Shown: one piece after another, positions 6,929-11,578 of the stretch
How positions within the stretch are numbered: the first letter of the stretch is position 1
Layout: every line of letters starts with the position of its first letter
NCBI GenBank assembly: GCA_029932895.1
Contig: JAOZPF010000073.1
Location: 1 to 11,578 of the forward strand
Origin: Anaerolineae bacterium
GTDB lineage: Bacteria; Chloroflexota; Anaerolineae; B4-G1; DUEL01
Length of the DNA stretch: 11,578 nucleotides
Direction: 5' to 3'
Notes under the pieces: generated by a model
The model's database searches: none
Seen by the model: the letters and a program-made list of their open reading frames with translations, nothing else
Told to the model about the DNA's origin: nothing
Made by a program: the position numbers and the translations under genes

Positions 6929-7525
6929 CTATCGCCGTCGCTGCCGGTAGAGCTGTCGCTCGACTGCGCCCGCCATACGTGCCGCGTCGGGTCTGGAGTC
7001 AAGGAAGCGGCTGACGCGCTCCGCCTGCCCCGGTGGGTCCTTTACGACCTCGTTGTAGCTTATGTAAAGTGTGTCGATGTGAGGCTGCGCAGCGAGCCAG
7101 GTCTGGACCTGGGCCAAGTGGGCGCGGAACAGCGATGCCATCCGCTCGTCGCTGACGGTGTCGCTGGGTTCGCCTCGCCTGATGAGCATCTCGCGCTGGG
7201 AAGCCAGTATCTCGTCCATCTCCCGCTGCATAAAGATCACCTTGTAAGCATACTGTGACGGCAGGTGCCTGAGCAGGGCCGAAATCATCTTGACCGCTTT
7301 GCCTCTCGCCTCCTGCAGCCAGGAGTGGTCATGCTCGATCTGCTTCACCCGCTCGAATTCATAGTACCCCCGCGGGTTGTCCGCGTCGGCGGTGCGGACA
7401 TTGTCTGTCAGGACCTCTATCCCTCCCGCTTCCAGCATCCTCATCATCATCGAGGTGCCGGAGCGGGGCAGCCCGGAAACGATGGTGATGACCTCTCGCT
7501 CTGCGTGGTTCATTTCCCCGTTCAT
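6929..7525 (-). CDS. sulfotransferase-like P-loop protein
   Basis: A 198-residue protein with the 5'-phosphosulfate-binding loop of PAPS-dependent sulfotransferases, S17-G-L-P-R-S-G-T-S25, and the downstream pattern DADNPRGYYEFERVKQ found in a broad bacterial sulfotransferase-like family. A second region, YISYNEVVKDPPGQAERVSRFL, matches the late part of that domain. It may transfer sulfate from PAPS to an unknown acceptor, or simply be a P-loop relative; no sulfate-activation genes are nearby. ATG 7525 overlaps the stop of the FeoC-like gene (ATGA), but GGAGG is only one base away from it. ATG 7513 is the alternative start and loses four residues. The C-terminal end (AVERQLYRQRRR) is strongly basic. 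Confidence 0.82.
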   Translation of the reverse strand: MNGEMNHAEREVITIVSGLPRSGTSMMMRMLEAGGIEVLTDNVRTADADNPRGYYEFERVKQIEHDHSWLQEARGKAVKMISALLRHLPSQYAYKVIFMQREMDEILASQREMLIRRGEPSDTVSDERMASLFRAHLAQVQTWLAAQPHIDTLYISYNEVVKDPPGQAERVSRFLDSRPDAARMAGAVERQLYRQRRR

Positions 7526-7758
7526 CCCTCCGCCAGCGCCCAGATCTGACCGGACTCTCCGGCGGCGCACAGTCCCGCCAGCGGGCAGCTCTGGCACGTT
7601 CCGCTGCACGCGCCGCCTACCCGCTTCAGCATACCTCTCTGCTCCAGGTCTTCCAGCATCATCTCGACCAGGGTCGGAGTGGTGTCCAGCGCGCGGGCCA
7701 GATCGACCACCCGGTGGGTGCCCCCTTCTCGCAGCAGCGTTATCAGCTCGCTCAACAT
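7522..7758 (-). CDS. feoC: FeoC-like winged-helix Fe-S protein
   Basis: A 78-residue protein of the FeoC family, a small winged-helix partner of FeoB. Residues 1-45 form the helix-turn-helix part (LITLLREGGTHRVVDLARAL, LVEMMLEDLEQRGMLKRV). The wing carries four cysteines, C51-x3-C55-x2-C58-x5-C64, a pattern known in FeoC to hold an oxygen-sensitive Fe-S cluster. AGGAG lies seven bases before ATG 7758. In characterised operons FeoC follows FeoB directly; here a PHP-phosphatase gene lies between them. It could sense iron or oxygen and tune FeoB turnover or transcription. The family call is good; the exact role in this lineage is unproven. Confidence 0.85.
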   Translation of the reverse strand: MLSELITLLREGGTHRVVDLARALDTTPTLVEMMLEDLEQRGMLKRVGGACSGTCQSCPLAGLCAAGESGQIWALAEG

Positions 7759-7792
7759 CGGATTCTCCTCGCCGGATTGCCGCTCTATTTTC

Positions 7793-8707
7793 CTACAGTT
7801 CTTTCATTTGCGCCAGCAGCGAGTTCAGCTCTTCTTGGGTGACGCCGTCCACTCCCAGGGGACGGGTGGCGCGGTCGTGGCAGTCGGAGCCGCCAGTGAC
7901 GAGGGGCAGTCCGTACCGCTTGACCCATTCCAGCAGGAGGGCGCGGTGTTCGGGGGTGTGGCCTGGGTAATAGACCTCCAGGCCGTCCAGCCCCAGGGTC
8001 AGGAACTCGGGCATCAGCCGCTCGACGACCTCCAGCGGGGGTAGGACCTCTTTATAGTGGCTCTCGCCGGGGAACGATCCGGCGGCGGGGTGGGCGAGGA
8101 TACGCACAGCGGGGAACTGTGCGAGGAATGGGCGCAGCAACTCCAGTTCGATGCCGGAGGGAATGTAGGCGGGGCTGTCGTTGCCGATGAGAGCGGCGAC
8201 CTGCTCCCGGTTCAGGCCGTGCCGCTCGCCAAGCGCCAGGGCAAAGTGTCGTCGCGTGATATTGTTGCCATAGGCCGCGATCTCGTCGCTGGTGAGAGCC
8301 TGCGTGAGCAGCGGCTGACGGCCCTGGGGACCGAACTCGACGTTGATCGCTTCCACCCGCGCTCGCACCAGCGTGTCCCCTCGTCCCTGGCCCAACACTT
8401 CCCGCACCGCCTTGCGGAAAGCGACATCCTCCAACCGGCTGGGGGCAAAGTAGAGGAGCAAGTGGAGCGTGCCCACGAAAAAGGGCCGCCGAAAGCGGAG
8501 CGACACTTCCACACCGGGGATCACCGTCACCCCGACCCGGTGGCCTGCCACCACCGCCTCGTCCAGCCCGGCGATGGTATCGTGGTCGGTGAGCGATAGC
8601 GCCTTCAGCCCCAGGTCGTGGGCGGCGAGCACCAGCTCGGTGGGAGTATACTCCCCGTCGGACGCGGTGCTGTGCGAGTGCAGGTCGGCGACGATCTGGC
8701 GCTTCAT
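7793..8707 (-). CDS. PHP-domain metal-dependent phosphoesterase (RNase AM/TrpH-YciV-like)
   Basis: A 304-residue PHP-fold hydrolase. The metal-binding motifs are in order: D8-L-H10-S-H12, D17, L-T-D41-H42-D, E67 (PGVEVS), H82, a later LAHPAAG, and the C-terminal GSDCHD. Length and layout fit the family that includes E. coli YciV/RNase AM (5'-3' trimming of RNA ends) and 3',5'-nucleoside bisphosphate phosphatase. The latter hydrolyses pAp, the by-product of PAPS-using sulfotransferases, which is notable because a sulfotransferase-like gene lies two genes downstream. ATG 8707 follows the feoB stop by 9 nt, with AGGG four bases upstream, so it is probably coupled to feoB translation. Confidence 0.88.
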   Translation of the reverse strand: MKRQIVADLHSHSTASDGEYTPTELVLAAHDLGLKALSLTDHDTIAGLDEAVVAGHRVGVTVIPGVEVSLRFRRPFFVGTLHLLLYFAPSRLEDVAFRKAVREVLGQGRGDTLVRARVEAINVEFGPQGRQPLLTQALTSDEIAAYGNNITRRHFALALGERHGLNREQVAALIGNDSPAYIPSGIELELLRPFLAQFPAVRILAHPAAGSFPGESHYKEVLPPLEVVERLMPEFLTLGLDGLEVYYPGHTPEHRALLLEWVKRYGLPLVTGGSDCHDRATRPLGVDGVTQEELNSLLAQMKEL

Positions 8708-8716
8708 CAGCCCTGC

Positions 8717-10726
8717 CTACAGCCCGGCGAGGGTTGCCAGCCAATAGACCCCTATCCCGGCAGTCAGCGACACGACCAGCAGGAACCCCAGGTCAAAGAG
8801 GGTCCATCCCCAGGAGTTGGTCTCCTGGCGGATCACAGCGACCGTCGCCGCGCAAGGGATAAAGAGAGTCTGTGTCACCAGGAAGGCCAGTGCCGTGGAG
8901 GCGGGGAAAGTGGCGGCGAGCGTCGCTGCCAGCCCCGTTCCCTCGCCCGCGCCAAAGAGCACCCCCAACGTGGCGATAGCGTTCTCTTTGGCGACAAAGC
9001 TGGCCAGGAGTGCCACCATCAGTCGCCAGTCCAGCCCCATCAGCCGCCCCAGCGGCTCCAGCCACCGCCCGACGGTAGCCAGGTAGCTGCTCTCCACGTT
9101 CCCGCCCGGCAGAGTCGAGAGGAGCCAGACGATCAACGACACCACCAGGATCAGCGTGCCGGCCTTTTTCACAAAAGCGATGCTGCGCTGCCAGACCAAC
9201 AACCCGATGGTGCGCCCATTGGGGAGGTGGTAGAGGGGCAGTTCCATAATGAACGCTGCCCGCTGGCTGCGGAAGAGGGTCTTGTTGATCAGCACCCCGG
9301 CAAGGGCCAGCACCACCAGAGAGAGGAGGATCATACCCCAGGAGACGAGGGTGGCGGCGCGCCCGAAAAAGGCCGGGGCGATAAAGGCGACCACCGTCAT
9401 CCGGGCCGTGCAGGGGATGAGCGGGGCCAGGAGAATAGTCAGCAGGCGGGCGCGGCGGGATTCAATCACCCTGCTGCCCAGCACTGCCGGCACATTGCAG
9501 CCAAAGCCCAGAAAGAGGGGCAGGAACGACTTGCCGTGCAGCCCCATCAGGTGCATAAAGCCATCCATCACATAGGCGGCGCGGGCCATATACCCCACGT
9601 CCTCCAGGATCGCCATCACGGCGAAAAAGATGACCAGGATGGGTAAAAAGGTGAGCATCGCCCCCGCCCCGCCGACAACCCCATCTGCCACCAGGCTGGA
9701 GAGCCAGGCCGGCCCCCCGGACAACCAACTCCGGGCCAGGTCGGCCAGTATCCCGATCACGTACGTATCGACCAGGTTCTGCAGCGGCGCGCCGATGGCA
9801 TAGGTGAGCCAGAAAGCCAGGCCGAGGATAGAGGCCAGGATCAGGAGCCCCCACAGGGGATGGGTGGCCCAACGGTCCAGCCGTTCCGTGAGGCCGATCT
9901 GACCGGCCTTGGGGCGGGTCACGGCGGCGCGGATCATGCGCCCGATCCATTCATACCGACCGCTGGCTACAGCCACCAGCGCGTCATCATGGGCGCGAAG
10001 TATATCTTGGATCGCCGCCCAGCAGTCGGCCGATACGGAGGCCTCCATCATCCGCCCGACCTCCCGGTCCCCCTCCAGCAGTTTCAGGGCGATCCATTCC
10101 TGGGGGTAGGGGGCGGGCACGCTGCCCTCGATCAGTGTTTCGATCCGCTCCAGGACCTCGCGGTGGTCGGCGCGGATCTGGGGCGGCTTGGGCGCGTACG
10201 CGATCTCGCCCCGCACCAGCCGATCCACCGTCTCCACGAGTTCCCGTACGCCCTTATTTCTGGTGGCGACCATTGGTACCACCGGCACGCCCAGCGCGGC
10301 CTGGAGTACCTCCGGCTCGATCTCCACTCCCTCTTGGTGGGCGACGTCGATCATATTCAACCCGACGACCACGGGCGCGGGCAGGGCGATCAGCTCGGCC
10401 ACCAGGTAGAGGCTCCGTTCCAGGATCGCCGCGTCCACCAGCGCGATCACCACATCCGGCTGCTCGCGGATGATGAACTCGCGGGCGATGACCTCCTCGG
10501 CCGAATTGGCGGTCAGGCTATAGGTGCCGGGCAGGTCGACCAGGCGGTAGGACCTGCCGTTGATGGTGAACGCACCTTCCTTCCGCTCGACCGTCTTGCC
10601 GGGCCAGTTCCCCACGCGCTGGTTGAGGCCGGTGAGCAGGTTAAAGACGGTTGATTTGCCCACGTTGGGCTGGCCGGCCAGGGCCACCAGCGCAGTTTGC
10701 TGTCCTAGTGGAGAGGTGCTTGTCAT
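8717..10726 (-). CDS. feoB: ferrous iron transport protein B
   Basis: A 669-residue Fe(II) permease with a cytoplasmic GTPase domain fused to a polytopic membrane domain. G-protein motifs seen: G1 G18-Q-P-N-V-G-K-S-T26, G2 T45 (WPGKTVE), G3 D64-L-P-G67 and G4 N124-M-I-D127. The linker domain is at about 170-265. The membrane part has the FeoB core repeats with their conserved cysteine motifs GFGCNVPA and LIPCTAR, and a late FIPCAATVAVI. Length is within the family range; there is no extra C-terminal cysteine-rich tail or fused FeoC. The ATG at 10726 overlaps the feoA stop (ATGA), so the two are translationally coupled. Control is expected through the Fur box and Crp/Fnr-like site upstream of the fur gene. 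Confidence 0.97.
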   Translation of the reverse strand: MTSTSPLGQQTALVALAGQPNVGKSTVFNLLTGLNQRVGNWPGKTVERKEGAFTINGRSYRLVDLPGTYSLTANSAEEVIAREFIIREQPDVVIALVDAAILERSLYLVAELIALPAPVVVGLNMIDVAHQEGVEIEPEVLQAALGVPVVPMVATRNKGVRELVETVDRLVRGEIAYAPKPPQIRADHREVLERIETLIEGSVPAPYPQEWIALKLLEGDREVGRMMEASVSADCWAAIQDILRAHDDALVAVASGRYEWIGRMIRAAVTRPKAGQIGLTERLDRWATHPLWGLLILASILGLAFWLTYAIGAPLQNLVDTYVIGILADLARSWLSGGPAWLSSLVADGVVGGAGAMLTFLPILVIFFAVMAILEDVGYMARAAYVMDGFMHLMGLHGKSFLPLFLGFGCNVPAVLGSRVIESRRARLLTILLAPLIPCTARMTVVAFIAPAFFGRAATLVSWGMILLSLVVLALAGVLINKTLFRSQRAAFIMELPLYHLPNGRTIGLLVWQRSIAFVKKAGTLILVVSLIVWLLSTLPGGNVESSYLATVGRWLEPLGRLMGLDWRLMVALLASFVAKENAIATLGVLFGAGEGTGLAATLAATFPASTALAFLVTQTLFIPCAATVAVIRQETNSWGWTLFDLGFLLVVSLTAGIGVYWLATLAGL

Positions 10727-11004
10727 CGCTTTCTATGCACAAAGATGTGCCGCGCTTCGCCCCGGCCCAGGGCGACGCGGGCGTCGCGCACGCGGGCGAT
10801 GAGCGGCCCGTGGCCAAAGTTCTGCATGATAGTGATCTCGACTCCGGGAGTGAACCCCAGGGACGTCATCCGTCCCAGCACTCCGCGGCCGCCGATGATT
10901 CTCGTCACCACGCCGTGTTCGCCGGTGCGCAGGGCGCTCAGAGGGACTGCCCGTGGATTGGTACTGGGAATCGGGACGGAGACCGGTTTGTTAGAGTTGG
11001 TCAT
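10723..11004 (-). CDS. feoA: ferrous iron transport protein A
   Basis: A 93-residue SH3-fold protein needed for FeoB-dependent iron uptake. The hallmark is seen at about 22-90: PLSALRTGEHGVVTRI, GGRGVLGRMTSLGFTPGVEI, GPLIARVRDARVALGRGEARHIFV. The first 18 or so residues (rich in Asn, Ser, Pro) lie before the domain. The ORF is open to 11103, but that portion overlaps fur in another frame. I take ATG 11004, with AAAGGAG about 11 nt upstream, a rather long spacing. Its start lies 14 nt inside the end of the fur gene and its stop overlaps the feoB start, so fur, feoA and feoB are tightly packed. Confidence 0.93.
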   Translation of the reverse strand: MTNSNKPVSVPIPSTNPRAVPLSALRTGEHGVVTRIIGGRGVLGRMTSLGFTPGVEITIMQNFGHGPLIARVRDARVALGRGEARHIFVHRKR

Positions 11005-11443
11005 TGCGCGAATTTCTCCTTTCTTGCTGGCATTGAGGACAGTAGCCGCTGAAAAACAGGTGGGTGGTGGTAATCTCGACGCCTTCCCGCTCCCCCAACG
11101 CACGCGCCACTTCCATCACTTGCGGCGCATCGAACTCGATCACCCGCCCGCATCCCAGGCAGGTAAAGTGGTAGTGAGGAGAGGACTGGACTGCCTCAAA
11201 GTGGGCGTGCCCCTCTCCCAGGCGGTGCTCCTCCACCAGCCCGATCTCTTTCAACAATGCCAGCGTGCGGTAGACCGTCGCCAGGCTGACCTGGGAGTCG
11301 CGGGCCTTGGCCTGGTCATGGATCGTCTCGGCGTCCAGATGCTCCTGGCTCTCTTTGAGTATCTCCAAGACGATCCGTCGCTGGCGAGTCAGCCGGCGGC
11401 CGCTGGCGTGCAACGTTGCGTTCAAACGCTCTTCAGATAACAT
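10991..11443 (-). CDS. fur: Fur-family metal-dependent transcriptional repressor
   Basis: A 150-residue protein of the ferric uptake regulator family. An N-terminal winged helix (GRRLTRQRRIVLEIL, HLDAETIHDQA, SLATVYRTLALLKEIGLVEE) is followed by the dimerisation domain with metal ligands HAHFE and PHYHF. Two zinc pairs are intact: C95-x2-C98 and C135-x2-C138. Zur, PerR or Mur identity cannot be excluded from sequence alone, but a Fur-type box in its own promoter and the adjacent feoAB favour iron sensing. Two starts are possible: GTG 11455 or ATG 11443. Neither has a strong ribosome site; I prefer the ATG, which gives the usual spacing to the GxRxTxQR motif. Autoregulation is likely. Confidence 0.92.
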   Translation of the reverse strand: MLSEERLNATLHASGRRLTRQRRIVLEILKESQEHLDAETIHDQAKARDSQVSLATVYRTLALLKEIGLVEEHRLGEGHAHFEAVQSSPHYHFTCLGCGRVIEFDAPQVMEVARALGEREGVEITTTHLFFSGYCPQCQQERRNSRNDQL

Positions 11444-11460
11444 TTTGTCTATCACTTATT

Positions 11461-11479
11461 GAGAAGGATTCTCATTCTC
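11461..11479 (-). promoter_or_regulatory. Fur box over the transcription start of fur-feoAB
   Basis: Read on the - strand, GAGAATGAGAATCCTTCTC matches the classical 19-bp Fur box GATAATGATAATCATTATC at 15 of 19 positions and has its 6-6-1-6 hexamer layout. The same bases also contain a 7-1-7 inverted repeat at 11460-11474. It directly follows the -10 box and covers the expected start point (about 11475), where bound repressor would block RNA polymerase. Confidence 0.8.
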
Positions 11480-11481
11480 AT

Positions 11482-11509
11482 ATTATACACGAAATGGCTG
11501 CGGAGGCAA
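11482..11509 (-). promoter_or_regulatory. sigma70-type promoter of the fur-feo transcript
   Basis: On the - strand a -35 TTGCCT (11504-11509, four of six matches) is separated by 16 bp from a perfect -10 TATAAT (11482-11487). The predicted start is near 11475, giving a short leader of about 20-32 nt to the fur start. It is the only convincing promoter I find for the leftward gene block. Confidence 0.75.
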
Positions 11510-11523
11510 GTGATTTTTGTCAC
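11510..11523. promoter_or_regulatory. Crp/Fnr-like operator, GTGA-N6-TCAC
   Basis: GTGATTTTTGTCAC is a palindrome with the GTGA-N6-TCAC core of Crp/Fnr-family sites. Its centre lies at about -41.5 from the predicted start at 11475, directly abutting the -35 box. That is the standard class II activator position. In other bacteria feo operons are activated by Fnr under anoxia; by analogy this may couple iron uptake to oxygen or another signal. The regulator itself is not in the window. Confidence 0.55.
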
Positions 11524-11570
11524 GGTGCATTTCACTTTGGGGCGGGCTGCCCGGCAGAGGAGACACGAAG

Positions 11571-11578
11571 ATGGGGGG
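11571..11578 (+). CDS. possible start of a divergent gene, cut by the window edge
   Basis: An ATG at 11571 is preceded at 8 nt by GAGGAG (11557-11562), a good ribosome site on the + strand. Only two codons lie in the window, so nothing can be said of the product. If real, the gene is divergent from fur and shares the control region that contains the Fur box and the Crp/Fnr-like site. No clear + strand -10 box was seen. Confidence 0.3.

Noticed and set aside
6907..7002. N-terminal extension of the cobO frame
   Set aside because: The extra residues overlap the sulfotransferase-like gene and precede the conserved domain; ATG 6906 has AGGGGG upstream.
8618..9646. 342-residue open frame on the + strand
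   Set aside because: Antisense to feoB; low-complexity composition rich in Gln, His, Gly and Pro is typical of a shadow frame.

Overview
This is a GC-rich bacterial chromosomal segment. The best lineage guess is Chloroflexota (Anaerolineae/Caldilineae-like). That guess rests on the style of one protein, which joins an N-terminal TPR ending in 'AWLWLSGV' to a zinc ribbon and membrane helices, and on the VIT/VWA protein; it is inference and no marker gene confirms it. No rRNA, tRNA, CRISPR array, transposase or phage gene was seen.

Layout. The left edge (1-320, + strand) is the 3' end of a 3-methyladenine DNA glycosylase gene. After a short spacer, 464-2800 (+) encodes a secreted VIT/VWA-domain protein with a C-terminal membrane segment, followed by a strong hairpin terminator. 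Everything else reads leftward on the - strand from a promoter at about 11482-11509. In order of transcription: a Fur-family regulator, feoA, feoB, a PHP-domain phosphoesterase, a FeoC-like Fe-S winged-helix protein, a sulfotransferase-like P-loop protein, a corrinoid adenosyltransferase (cobO type), a TPR/zinc-ribbon membrane protein, a ConA/GH16-like protein, an unknown beta-rich protein and a YhfC-type intramembrane protease. The gaps are 42 nt or less, with several start/stop overlaps, except for 89 nt before the last gene. The whole block could therefore be one long transcript.

How the genes work together. The first part is a ferrous iron uptake operon (FeoA/FeoB/FeoC) led by its own Fur-type repressor gene. 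The promoter has a perfect -10 box. A 19-bp Fur box of the hexamer-array type covers the transcription start, and a GTGA-N6-TCAC Crp/Fnr-like palindrome is centred at about -41.5, the class II activator position. The second part (PHP phosphatase, sulfotransferase-like protein, CobO) is metabolic and not obviously about iron. The third part (TPR/zinc-ribbon membrane protein, ConA-like protein, unknown protein, YhfC protease) has no known joint function and looks like an envelope- or membrane-associated set.

The most striking non-coding signal is a perfect ParB-binding parS site, TGTTTCACGTGAAACA, at 2884-2899. It lies inside the last codons of the YhfC protease gene, next to the terminator between the two converging transcription units. 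This suggests the segment lies near the chromosome origin.
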